From: JALORV01 sp963766365
Lineage (GTDB): Bacteria; Pseudomonadota; Gammaproteobacteria; Burkholderiales; Burkholderiaceae_F
DNA: 64,000 bases
Reading direction: 5' to 3'
Assembly (NCBI GenBank): GCA_963766365.1
Contig: CAVXZK010000010.1
Coordinates: 1 to 64,000 of the forward strand
Made by a program: the position numbers and the translations under genes. A model generated the notes under the pieces. The model saw nothing but the letters and a program-made list of their open reading frames with translations. It was not told the origin of the DNA and searched no databases. Shown in pieces: positions 41,766 to 49,975 of the stretch (the stretch's first letter is position 1; the number at the start of each line of letters is the position of its first letter).

Positions 41766-42197
41766 TCAGCTCTCGGCAGGACGCGGCAGCAGCGTGCGGG
41801 CGCCGTACATGTCGAGCCAGGCGCGCTGGTACTGCGAGCCGGTTCCGACCCACGCGACCGTACCTACTGACAGCGCGGCGGTGTAAAGCGCGGCGACGCG
41901 GTCGGCAGCGTCGCCCCTGCACTTCAGGTGCACCGCGCACAGCAGGTGCATGTGATCTTCGACATAGCGACGTTCGACCACGCGCGTGCCGCGTGCACAG
42001 GGCAGCAGGGATTCGGGCAGGCCGGCGATGCCGCGCCGGCCGTCAGTGGTGCGTGCCGACGTGTTCTCGAACCAGACATACAGATCACGCTCTTCCGCTT
42101 GGACAGCCACTTCGACAGTCGCTGCGGCAGGCGGTGCCGGCAGCAGCGGACGCGTGGCGATCTCGGCCAGTTGCTTCATCAGTTCAGCGCGCGTCAT
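41766..42197 (-). CDS. Hypothetical protein in flagellar region
   Basis: The product has about 143 residues. It starts MTRAELMKQLAEIATRPLLP and has EERDLYVWFENTSARTTDGR, VEDHMHLLCAVHLKCRGDAA and VGTGSQYQRAWLDMYGARTL. There is no signal peptide, membrane helix or recognised motif. An ATG eight codons upstream (42221) is open; neither start has a clear ribosome site. It is divergent from fliA and convergent with ycgR. The open frame and reasonable composition favour a real gene. Confidence 0.55.
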   Translation of the reverse strand: MTRAELMKQLAEIATRPLLPAPPAAATVEVAVQAEERDLYVWFENTSARTTDGRRGIAGLPESLLPCARGTRVVERRYVEDHMHLLCAVHLKCRGDAADRVAALYTAALSVGTVAWVGTGSQYQRAWLDMYGARTLLPRPAES

Positions 42198-42372
42198 CGG
42201 TCGTGGCTCAGAGTGATGCATGACCCGAGCATCGGCCGCGGTGCTGTTGCGCTTGAGCTGAACGTGTGCCGGAATGGGATGGCAAGACGCAGCATTTCCG
42301 GGTGCGCCGACGAACGGTTGGCTGCCATCATCCGAACAGCCGAGACGATAACGACAGGCGGTCGCCGCCCCT

Positions 42373-42398
42373 TAAATATCCGGGCTTCTTGCCGATAT
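42373..42398 (+). promoter_or_regulatory. Candidate sigma-28 promoter before fliA
   Basis: TAAA at 42373-42376 and GCCGATAT at 42391-42398 are separated by 14 bases, one fewer than the sigma-28 (FliA) consensus TAAA-N15-GCCGATAA. The -10 box matches seven of eight bases. It lies 63 bases before the fliA start, so fliA may be self-activating. Confidence 0.5.
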
Positions 42399-42461
42399 TC
42401 CCCGCTTCGTGAAAGGCACCGGCCCCGAAGAATGCAACTCATCGGGTCATCGAGGTCGGTC

Positions 42462-43199
42462 GTGAAAAACGAAGCGTTCCTGTACAGCTACACCGCACCG
42501 CGCCTGTTCGAGAGGCACGACTACGTTCGCCAGTACACGCCGCTGGTACGCCGCATCGCGCACCAGATGGTCGCGAAGCTCCCGGCGAACGTCGAACTCG
42601 ACGACATGATCCAGGCCGGCATGATGGGGCTGATGGACGCGATCTGCCGCTATGAGGAATCGCAGGGTACGCAGTTCGAGGTCTACGCGTCACAGCGCGT
42701 GCGCGGCGCCATGCTGGATGAACTGCGCGCCAACGACTGGCTGCCGCGCTCGGCGCGCCGCAGCCAGCGCGACATCGAGAACGCAATCCATCGCCTCGAA
42801 GGCGAACTCAAGCGCGCACCCTTCGAAGCCGAAATCGCCAAAGAACTCGGGCTGCCGATCGCCGAGTACCGCCAGATGCTCAACGAGGCGCGCGGCTCGC
42901 AGCTGGTCTACCTCGACGACCTCGGCGGCTTCGATAGCGACGATGACTATCTCGAGCGGCACTTTGCGGTCAGCGGTGGCGAGCCCGGCGAGTTACTGCG
43001 CGACAAGCGTTTTCGCCATGCACTGGTGGCCGCGATCGACGAGCTGCCGGAGCGCGAGAAGCTGCTGATGAGCCTCTACTACGAGCAGGATCTGACGCTG
43101 CGCGAGATTGGCGCGGTCATGGGCATCACCGAGTCCCGCGTGTGCCAGCTGCACAGCCAGGCGGTGGCGCGCCTGCGTTCCAAACTCAAGAACTGGTAG
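42462..43199 (+). CDS. fliA: Flagellar sigma factor FliA (sigma-28)
   Basis: The product has 245 residues from a GTG with GAGG six bases upstream; an ATG at 42432 would add ten residues. Sigma regions are clear: region 2 with YTPLVRRIAHQMVAKLPANV then ELDDMIQAGMMGLMDA, region 3 with RRSQRDIENAIHRLEGELKR, and region 4 with LPEREKLLMSLYYEQDLTLR then IGAVMGITESRVCQLHSQAV. FliA directs RNA polymerase to late flagellar and chemotaxis genes and is held by FlgM, encoded just downstream on the other strand. Confidence 0.97.
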   Translation: MKNEAFLYSYTAPRLFERHDYVRQYTPLVRRIAHQMVAKLPANVELDDMIQAGMMGLMDAICRYEESQGTQFEVYASQRVRGAMLDELRANDWLPRSARRSQRDIENAIHRLEGELKRAPFEAEIAKELGLPIAEYRQMLNEARGSQLVYLDDLGGFDSDDDYLERHFAVSGGEPGELLRDKRFRHALVAAIDELPEREKLLMSLYYEQDLTLREIGAVMGITESRVCQLHSQAVARLRSKLKNW

Positions 43200-43261
43200 T
43201 TTCGCCGCACGCCGCCGTCAGAGCCGGGAGGCGATCGATGCGCGCCGCAGCGCGCCGCGTT

Positions 43262-43585
43262 TCAGTCGGGCCCGACGGCGCGCAGGGCGGCGAGGCGCGC
43301 ATTGACGGTGCCGGCCCCCGACGTTGCAAGGCCCGCGACCGCCCGCCCGCCATCGACCGCGGCCAGCTGCGCCGCCTCGAAGGCGAATCGTTCATATTCA
43401 TCGCTGCCGGTACGCCGCATTGCGCGCAGCGCGTTGGCCTGTGGCGCCAGCAGTCGCAGTACGTGGTCGCGGCGATTGCCGGCGTCGGCGAGTCGCGCCG
43501 CGTCGTTGGCGACCAGCGCATCGCTCTCGTCGTGAAGGGCCTGCAGCAGCTCGGCGAACAGGCGCGCGGTGGGGTTGTCACCCAT
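43262..43585 (-). CDS. flgN: FlgN-like flagellar chaperone
   Basis: The product has 107 residues and is almost entirely helical (ARLFAELLQALHDESDALVA, ADAGNRRDHVLRLLAPQANA). FlgN proteins bind the hook-filament junction proteins FlgK and FlgL before export. Sequence alone gives a modest match; its position 3 bases after flgM, as in many flagellar systems, makes the call firm. It is convergent with fliA. Confidence 0.85.
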   Translation of the reverse strand: MGDNPTARLFAELLQALHDESDALVANDAARLADAGNRRDHVLRLLAPQANALRAMRRTGSDEYERFAFEAAQLAAVDGGRAVAGLATSGAGTVNARLAALRAVGPD

Positions 43586-43588
43586 GGA

Positions 43589-43786
43589 TCAGTGCCTCCT
43601 TTCCGGCGCGATTGCCGACAGCACGCCGTCGGCGACTTCGCGACTGTCGGGTGCATAGCGGCCGGCCGCGATTTCGAGCTGCATGGCCCGCACGCGCGTC
43701 TCGTTGACGCCGGCCGGAAGCGGCAGCGATCGTGCAGGCTGGATCCAGCCGCTGCACAGGATGTCGGGAAGGTGACGGGTCGTCAT
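43589..43786 (-). CDS. flgM: Anti-sigma-28 factor FlgM
   Basis: The product has 65 residues, short even for this small family. The C-terminal sigma-binding half is present: NETRVRAMQLEIAAGRYAPD followed by SREVADGVLSAI. FlgM binds FliA until it is secreted through the finished hook. The unusual N-terminus is Pro/Leu-rich (SGWIQPARSLPLPAG). It lies three bases before flgN, and a sigma-28-like promoter is seen upstream. Confidence 0.87.
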   Translation of the reverse strand: MTTRHLPDILCSGWIQPARSLPLPAGVNETRVRAMQLEIAAGRYAPDSREVADGVLSAIAPERRH

Positions 43787-43813
43787 GTTTCTGCCGGAGA
43801 CTTTATGGGGCGG

Positions 43814-43840
43814 AGTACGGCACGCACGCGGCGATCTTTA
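43814..43840 (-). promoter_or_regulatory. Candidate sigma-28 promoter before flgM
   Basis: On the minus strand TAAA (43840-43837), then 15 bases, then GCCGTACT (43821-43814). Spacing is exactly that of the FliA consensus, and five of eight -10 bases match GCCGATAA. The site is 28 bases before flgM, giving a self-limiting FliA-FlgM loop if used. Confidence 0.45.
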
Positions 43841-43935
43841 GCGACCGACGGCGCCGCGGCCGCTTTCCGTCGCTTCGGGGTGCGCCGCGGAAGCCGGCTG
43901 CGTGAGTTCAACGGCGGCCGTGGAGTATTCTTGAT

Positions 43936-46900
43936 TTGAAACCGATCGCGCCCCGTCGCCCACGCGTGTCAGATTCCACTACCCGGCTTCGCCGTCCGAC
44001 ACCTCCGCGCGTGCGGCGTGATGAGGGTGCCGTGTCGGCGCCCGACGTCACTTCAACCGACCGCGGACTCGCGCTGGGGCTGGCGCCGGCAGGCTCTGCA
44101 GCCGCAGTAGCCACGGGCGCCCCGCGCACCCGGGTGACGGCGGCTCCCGGCCTCGAGTTCTTCGAAGAGTGTCCCGACGCGATCCTGCGCTTCGACGCCC
44201 AGCGGCGAGTGGTGTATGCCAATCGGGCCATCGAACGTGCAACGGCCATCTCTCGTCGGGAGTTCGTCGACCACACGCTCGATGAAGTCGAGCGCTTCGC
44301 CGAGTTCGCGCCGCTGTGGAATGAAAGCCTGGCCGCCGTGCTGGAGTCGCACGAGGGACGCTGGTTCAAGTTCTCGTATCCCCACCCCACGGGCACCAAG
44401 CTCTTTGACGTGCGACTGCAGCTGGAGACTGGCGTCGATCCCGAACATCTGCACGTCACCGCGGTGCTGCGTGACGTTACGGTGCCGAAGTCGGCACTGC
44501 GCGCCACCCGGGCGGCCGGGGAGTTCATCGAGGGGCTGCTGGCTAGCGCCAGCATTGGCATCGGTGTGCTCGATCGGGACTGCATCTACCGCGTCTGGAA
44601 CGACCATCTCGAGGACCTGCTCGGCGTTTCCGCCCAGAAGGTGCTGGGTCAGCCTTTCAGCGCGGCGGCTGGCCTGTCGCGGCTGCCGGGCCTCGAGGCC
44701 GAAGTGCAAGCCCTGGCGGGCGGTGCGAAGCGTGCCCCGCTCGAGGTCGAAGCGCGGTCGCCGGATGGCGAGCGGCCATGGGTGCGCGTCAAGCTGACGC
44801 CGGTGTTCGACTCGAGCGGTCACTTCGACGGCGTGTTTGCAACCGTCGAGCGGATCGATCGGGAGCACTTTGCCGAAGGTTCGCTGACCGCGCTGCGGCG
44901 TGCGCTGGAACGCGTCGGTGAGATGGTCCTGGAGGTCGACCGCCACGGCAACGTCGTCGACGCCAACGACACGGCGCTGTCCACACTGGGCTACGAGCGC
45001 GAGGCTCTGCGCGGTGTCGCACTGGGTGCGATCGACGTCGACATGGGTGACGGTGATTTTGAGACCCTTTACGAGCAGCTGCGCGTGCGCGGTTCCTACC
45101 GGGGATCTGCGAGCTACCGGACACGCTTCGGTTCGACCTTCCCGGTCGAGGTCGTCGTGCAGCGGGTGGAGCAGAGCGGTCGTGAGTTCATACTGCTGCT
45201 CGCGCGTGACGCGAGCGAGCGGCGACGCGCGGAACTCGCCCTCACGGACAGCGCGGAACGCTTCCGCGCGCTGTTCGACGAAAGCCCCGTGGCAACGCTG
45301 CTGCTGGACGCCGGTTTTCGTGTGATCGGCGCCAATCAGGCAGCCAGCGAGACGCTGGGGTACTCGGTCGACGAACTCGTCGGGCGGGACCCGGAGGCGC
45401 TGGTCTTCCCGGAGGACCAGCGTGGCTACTGCACGACGCGCGAGAGGCTGCTCTCGGGCGAGCTGCAAAGCGATACGGACGAGCGCCGTTTCGTGCATCA
45501 CGACGGCCGCATGGTCTGGACCCGGCTGCATGCGCGCGCGGTGGCCGGCGGCGAAGGACTGCGGCATTACCTCGTGGTGCTGGAGAACTTCACCGATCGC
45601 AAGATCTTCGAGGAACAGCTGCAGGTCGCACTGCGCGACCAGCAGACGCTGTTCGAGACGATGTCGGTGGGCGTGGCACAGACCATGTCCGGCAAGATCC
45701 TGCTCGCCAACCGCGAGTTCGCTGACATGTTCGGCTACCGCGATGGCCAGGTCATCGGCATGCCGCTATGGGACCTGACGATCGACCGTGACAACCGCAT
45801 GCCGAACGAGATCTCGGGCATGCCGGTCGTGCGGGCCAACCAGACGACGAGTGCCGAGGTCGTGCTGTTCCGCAAGGACGGCGAGCCGATCTGGTGCCTG
45901 GTGCAGGCGCGGCCGATCCAGTCGGAAACGCCGGGCCTGGAATCGCTGCGCGAGGCGATCTACACGTTCCAGAACATCTCAGAGATGAAGCGGCAGCGCG
46001 AGGCATTGAGCCGCTCGCTGCTCGAACTCAACGTCGTGCTCGACGCGACGGCGACCGGGGTCATGCACCTGCAGGAAGACAAGGTGGTCCGCTGCAACGC
46101 GCAGGCGCAGCTCATGTTCGGCCGCCCCGGTGCCGAACTGGTCGGCACGCCGATCGGTGCGCTGTTTGCTTCGGAGGCCGACTACTTTGAGGCAATCACA
46201 CCGCTGCGCGCCCAGCTTGCGACCGGCAATCCGGTGTCCTTCGAGGGCCTGATGCAGGGTCGAAGCGGTACGTTCTGGGGCCTTGTGTCGTTGCGCAATG
46301 TCGATGCGCAGGCGCCCGCGAAGGGAATGATCGCGTCGATTCTCGACATTTCCGACCGCAAGAAGCAGGAAGAAGAGCTGCAGACAGCGCTGGCGCAGCA
46401 GCAGCTGATTTTCGATACCGCCCTGGTGGGGTTGCTGTTCGTGCGCGATGGCCGTCCCGTTCGGGCCAATAGCGCGATGGACGAGTTGCTGGCTTGCGAG
46501 CCCGGCGGGCTGGTGAAGCAAATTCAGCTCTTCACGCACCCTACCGATCACCTGCTGCTCGCCAGCCTCGCGGAACACTATCCGCGCATCCGCGAGACCG
46601 GTGCCTGCGAGTTCGAGCTCTACATGTACCGGCGCAAGGCCGACCCGATCTGGGTGGCGGTGCAGGGACGCGCGGTCAATCCGGAGCGGCCCGAGCTGGG
46701 TTACATCTTTGCCTTTGTCGACATCGACGAGCGCAAGCGCTCGGAGCGCGAGCTGCGCTCGACGCTCACCGAGCTGCAGCTTATCTTCGACAACGCACTG
46801 GTCGCGATGCTGTATGTATCGAACGACCTCATCCTCAAGGCCAACGCGGCGACCGAGCGGCTGTTCGGCTACGACCCGCGTGACTATTCGGAACTCGTGG

Positions 46901-48546
46901 TCTCTTCGCTCTTTGCGGCGCCGGTCGACTGGGAGCAGGTTGCGGCCGAAGTCATGGAGACCGGCCCCGACGAGCGCTACTCGTTCGAGCTGCTGATGCG
47001 CCGGGCCGACGGAACCACCTTCTGGTGCGCCGGCAACGGCCGGCTGCTCGAGCCGGGCTCCCCCGAGCGCGGCCTCATCCTGTCGTTGATGGATGTCGAC
47101 GCGCGCCGCCGATCCGAGGAGGAGCTGAAGCGGGTGCGCAACTACCTCGACCTGGTGGTCGAGAATCTGCCGGTGCTGGTGTCGGTCCGCGAGGCCGAGA
47201 CCGGCCGCTTTGTCAGCTTGAATCGCGCCGGCGAGCAGATCACCGGACTGTCGCGACAGCAGGTGATCGGCCGCACCTGGCGCGAGGTGTACGCGCGGCA
47301 GTTTGCCGACCTTTACGCCGAACTCGACCGCAAGGCGCTGGCCTCGGGGTCGCAGGTTGATCGCCCGCGCGACGTGATGTTGCGGGCGGACGGCAAGCGG
47401 CTCACGGTCAATCAGCGCGTCGTGCCGCTGTTCGAGCCGGGCCCCGGTGTCGAGGCGCTGCCGCGCTATGTCATGTCGATCATCGATGACCTGACCGAGG
47501 AAGTCCGCGCCGAGGTGGCGCTGCGCGAGACCGAGGCGCGCTTCCGCCAGTTCGCCGAGAACATCGACCAGCTGCTGTTCATCATGACCGGAGATTTCTC
47601 CGGAGTGCTGTATGTCAACCCGCGCTACCAGGCACTGCTCGGCGCGCCGGTCGGGGAGCTGATCGAGAACCCGCGCAGTGCGCTGCGGCACGTCGTGGGC
47701 GAGGACTCGCCGCGCGTGCTGCGCATGCTGCCGCGACTGGTCGCGCGCATGCGGCGCCTGCTGCGTTCCGAGTTCCGCGTGCGCATCAATCACCCGTCGC
47801 GGGGCGTGCGCCTGATCGACATCCGCCTGAACCCGGTCCGCATGGAGGATGGAGCGATCCGCGTGTTCGGCGTGGCCGATGACATCACCGAGCGCGAGGC
47901 CGCCGAGCGCCAGCGCATGGAAGAGATTGTCAAGCAGCGCGACATCCTGGTGCGCGAGGTGCATCACCGCATCAAGAACAATCTGCAGGGCGTGGCGGGC
48001 CTGATACAGCAGGCGGCAGTCGCGCGGCCCGAAGTGGCGCCGGCCCTCGAGGAAGCTGCGGCCCAGATCCAGGCTATCGCGCAGGTGCACGGCCTGCAGA
48101 TCCGCTCCACCGGGACCCTGCCGGTGCTCGGGGTGGCGCAAGGCATCTTCCAGAATCTCGCCAGCATGTTCGGCGTTGAGATCCGTTTCGAACCGCCGCC
48201 CCCGGACCTCTGGCGCTATGGCCTGCCGGAAAGCGAGGCGGTGCCGCTGGCGCTGGTCATCAACGAACTGGGAACCAACGCGATCAAACACCGCACGAGC
48301 CGGTCGGACGTGATCCAGGTGCGCGTGAACGCGCGGGCCGAAGGCATGGACTTTTTGATCGAGAACCCGGGGCAACTCAAGCAGGGCTTCAGCCTGCAGG
48401 ACATTGCCGCGAGCGTGTCCGGTCTCGGTCTGGTGAAGGCGCTGTTGCCGCGTCGAGGCGCACAGCTGTCGATAGAAGGTACCGGTAATGTCGTGCTGGC
48501 GCGCCTGCAGCTGTCGCCGCCGGCGGTTCGCGAGGAGAATGTCTGA
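43936..48546 (+). CDS. HisKA_2-type histidine kinase with about ten PAS domains
   Basis: The product has 1536 residues, far longer than usual. After a disordered N-terminus of about 70 residues come about ten PAS units, roughly every 110-125 residues; examples of their starts are LEFFEECPDAILRFDAQ, ALFDESPVATLLLDAGFRVI, LFETMSVGVAQTMSGKILLA and LDLVVENLPVLVSV. Each is closed by a DIxERKR-like linker. The catalytic end holds the HisKA_2 phospho-acceptor VREVHHRIKNNLQGVAGLIQ near residue 1340, the N-box LVINELGTNAIKH and the G-box LGLVKALLPRRG. No membrane segment is visible, so it is cytoplasmic. The TTG at 43936 is preceded by GGAG. An ANTAR response regulator follows, the partner type known for such kinases. 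Confidence 0.93.
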   Translation: MKPIAPRRPRVSDSTTRLRRPTPPRVRRDEGAVSAPDVTSTDRGLALGLAPAGSAAAVATGAPRTRVTAAPGLEFFEECPDAILRFDAQRRVVYANRAIERATAISRREFVDHTLDEVERFAEFAPLWNESLAAVLESHEGRWFKFSYPHPTGTKLFDVRLQLETGVDPEHLHVTAVLRDVTVPKSALRATRAAGEFIEGLLASASIGIGVLDRDCIYRVWNDHLEDLLGVSAQKVLGQPFSAAAGLSRLPGLEAEVQALAGGAKRAPLEVEARSPDGERPWVRVKLTPVFDSSGHFDGVFATVERIDREHFAEGSLTALRRALERVGEMVLEVDRHGNVVDANDTALSTLGYEREALRGVALGAIDVDMGDGDFETLYEQLRVRGSYRGSASYRTRFGSTFPVEVVVQRVEQSGREFILLLARDASERRRAELALTDSAERFRALFDESPVATLLLDAGFRVIGANQAASETLGYSVDELVGRDPEALVFPEDQRGYCTTRERLLSGELQSDTDERRFVHHDGRMVWTRLHARAVAGGEGLRHYLVVLENFTDRKIFEEQLQVALRDQQTLFETMSVGVAQTMSGKILLANREFADMFGYRDGQVIGMPLWDLTIDRDNRMPNEISGMPVVRANQTTSAEVVLFRKDGEPIWCLVQARPIQSETPGLESLREAIYTFQNISEMKRQREALSRSLLELNVVLDATATGVMHLQEDKVVRCNAQAQLMFGRPGAELVGTPIGALFASEADYFEAITPLRAQLATGNPVSFEGLMQGRSGTFWGLVSLRNVDAQAPAKGMIASILDISDRKKQEEELQTALAQQQLIFDTALVGLLFVRDGRPVRANSAMDELLACEPGGLVKQIQLFTHPTDHLLLASLAEHYPRIRETGACEFELYMYRRKADPIWVAVQGRAVNPERPELGYIFAFVDIDERKRSERELRSTLTELQLIFDNALVAMLYVSNDLILKANAATERLFGYDPRDYSELVVSSLFAAPVDWEQVAAEVMETGPDERYSFELLMRRADGTTFWCAGNGRLLEPGSPERGLILSLMDVDARRRSEEELKRVRNYLDLVVENLPVLVSVREAETGRFVSLNRAGEQITGLSRQQVIGRTWREVYARQFADLYAELDRKALASGSQVDRPRDVMLRADGKRLTVNQRVVPLFEPGPGVEALPRYVMSIIDDLTEEVRAEVALRETEARFRQFAENIDQLLFIMTGDFSGVLYVNPRYQALLGAPVGELIENPRSALRHVVGEDSPRVLRMLPRLVARMRRLLRSEFRVRINHPSRGVRLIDIRLNPVRMEDGAIRVFGVADDITEREAAERQRMEEIVKQRDILVREVHHRIKNNLQGVAGLIQQAAVARPEVAPALEEAAAQIQAIAQVHGLQIRSTGTLPVLGVAQGIFQNLASMFGVEIRFEPPPPDLWRYGLPESEAVPLALVINELGTNAIKHRTSRSDVIQVRVNARAEGMDFLIENPGQLKQGFSLQDIAASVSGLGLVKALLPRRGAQLSIEGTGNVVLARLQLSPPAVREENV

Positions 48547-48591
48547 GCCGACGCACCGGAGTACCGGCGGCGTCTGCGAAAACGAGCGAAG

Positions 48592-49182
48592 ATGAACGAA
48601 GAACATCCCCTGATACTCGTGGTTGATGACGACCGCCTCGTCCTGGCGACGCTGGTCGCCGGTCTCAAGCAGGCAGGCTTCGAGGTGATCGAGGCTGACA
48701 ATGGTGACGATGCGATCCTGCTGGCGCGCCAGTACAAGCCAAAGCTCGCGATCCTCGACATGCGCATGCAGGGCAAGTCCGGAATGGACGTCGCGCGCTA
48801 CCTCGCGGCGAACACCGGCACCGGCTTCATGTTCCTGTCGGCCTTTGGCGATGCCGACATCGTCGAGGAAGCGACGCGCATGGGCGCGCTCGGCTACCTC
48901 GTGAAGCCGCTTGACGTGCGGCAGATCGTGCCCGCTGTCCGTGCCGCACTGGCGCGCTGGGAGGAACTGCGGGCCACGCCCGTCGTTGCGCCCGAGGGCA
49001 GCGGGACGCCGGGCCGCGAGGAATGCATCGCGCTGGGCATCCTGATGGAGCGGCTGCGCATCGACTACGACCGCGCACTGGAGGCCCTGCGCGCACAGGC
49101 ACGCGCCGAGGGCATGAATGTCGCCCAGCTCGCGGCCAACATGGTCGAAGCGGCCAACCGCCTCAACTCGATCCCGCGCTAG
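48592..49182 (+). CDS. ANTAR-type response regulator (AmiR/NasT, PdtaR-like)
   Basis: The product has 196 residues. The receiver has acidic residues Asp12-14 in ILVVDDDRLV, phospho-acceptor Asp56 in LAILDMRMQGKSGM and Lys in GYLVKPLDVRQIV. The C-terminal ANTAR RNA-binding domain has REECIALGILMERLRIDYDR and LRAQARAEGMNVAQLAAN. ANTAR proteins bind paired RNA hairpins and cause antitermination. It lies 45 bases after the HisKA_2 kinase gene, the pairing known from PdtaS/PdtaR, so it is almost surely the target of that kinase. Confidence 0.92.
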   Translation: MNEEHPLILVVDDDRLVLATLVAGLKQAGFEVIEADNGDDAILLARQYKPKLAILDMRMQGKSGMDVARYLAANTGTGFMFLSAFGDADIVEEATRMGALGYLVKPLDVRQIVPAVRAALARWEELRATPVVAPEGSGTPGREECIALGILMERLRIDYDRALEALRAQARAEGMNVAQLAANMVEAANRLNSIPR

Positions 49183-49188
49183 GCGCCG

Positions 49189-49596
49189 ATGCCACCGGGC
49201 GACTACATCCAGCGCTTTGGCTTTCGTCGCTGGTACGAACGGCAACTGATCGAAAGCCACGGCTATCTGGCGCTGGGCTTCGTGGCGCTCATCCTGATGC
49301 TGTCGGGCGCTGAGGTGCTGAGCGACATGAAAGCCGGCGCCGGCTACGTCACCACGCTGCTGGTGGCAGCGGGTGGTGGGCTGCTGGTCCTGGTGTCCTG
49401 GAAGCGCTTCAACGTGCTGCTGGCGCGGGCAGAACGCTTTGCCGAAGCCGCCGAGTGCCCGGCCTGCAAGACGTGGGGCAAGTTCCGCGTGCTCGGCCAG
49501 GAAGCCGCCCCCGAAGACGACCCTCCCGAGGCCGGCCGCCCCCGCTGGCTGCGCGTGCGCTGCACGAAGTGCGGGGGGGAGTGGAAGATAGGGTGA
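49189..49596 (+). CDS. Two-helix membrane protein with Cys4 zinc ribbon
   Basis: The product has 135 residues. Two membrane segments lie at about residues 25-42 (YLALGFVALILMLSGAEVL) and 50-68 (GAGYVTTLLVAAGGGLLVLV). The cytoplasmic end has CPAC near residue 91 and CTKC near residue 128, a likely four-Cys zinc site, with an acidic linker between (GQEAAPEDDPPEAGRP). No known family is recognised. The gene starts six bases after the ANTAR regulator and may share its transcript. The repeat element copy B follows its stop. Confidence 0.65.
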   Translation: MPPGDYIQRFGFRRWYERQLIESHGYLALGFVALILMLSGAEVLSDMKAGAGYVTTLLVAAGGGLLVLVSWKRFNVLLARAERFAEAAECPACKTWGKFRVLGQEAAPEDDPPEAGRPRWLRVRCTKCGGEWKIG

Positions 49597-49597
49597 G

Positions 49598-49975
49598 CGT
49601 CGCTCGTGTACGCGATCGGCTGCGCCGATCGCACGTGCACTTGCTCCGATACGGTTCGCGCCCTGCGCGAACCGTTCAACACTGATCAGTCGGCTGCACT
49701 CCGGAGCGGCCGCGCGCTTCGCCGAGTAACCAAGGCGGTTACTCCACCCCGCGACGCATCTTGCGGTGCCAGGATTGCCTTTCCCTCCTCGCCCGGCGAG
49801 GAGGGTGCAGGGAGGAGTGCGCCATTCCCTCCCGCGTGGCGGGAGGGCAGGGTAGGTGCACGGGAGTTAAAAGTCGGCGGAGTGCGCGGCCGCTCCGGAG
49901 CGCAGCCGACCAACTAATCGGAGCGAGTGCACGTGCAAGTCCTGGCAGCGCCGGGACTTGCGTACACGAGCGGCG
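49598..49975. repeat. Large palindromic intergenic element, copy B
   Basis: This 378-base element resembles copy A at 38814-39209. Its ends are a perfect 13-bp inverted repeat (CGCTCGTGTACGC and GCGTACACGAGCG). Nested pairs follow: GTGCACTTGCTCCG with CGGAGCGAGTGCAC, and GTCGGCTGCACTCCGGAGCG with GCTCCGGAGCGCAGCCGAC. Local hairpins are GCGATCGGC/GCCGATCGC, GGTTCGCGC/GCGCGAACC, CCCTCCTCGC/GCGAGGAGGG, CCCTCCCGC/GCGGGAGGG and CAAGTCC/GGGACTTG. Several stems differ from copy A on both arms while staying paired. It sits between convergent genes, with no coding content. Confidence 0.8.

Noticed and set aside
45979..49260. Antisense open frame of over 1000 codons opposite the PAS kinase
   Set aside because: It mirrors the codon structure of the real gene in GC-rich DNA, shows His/Gln/Arg-rich shadow composition and has no domain.
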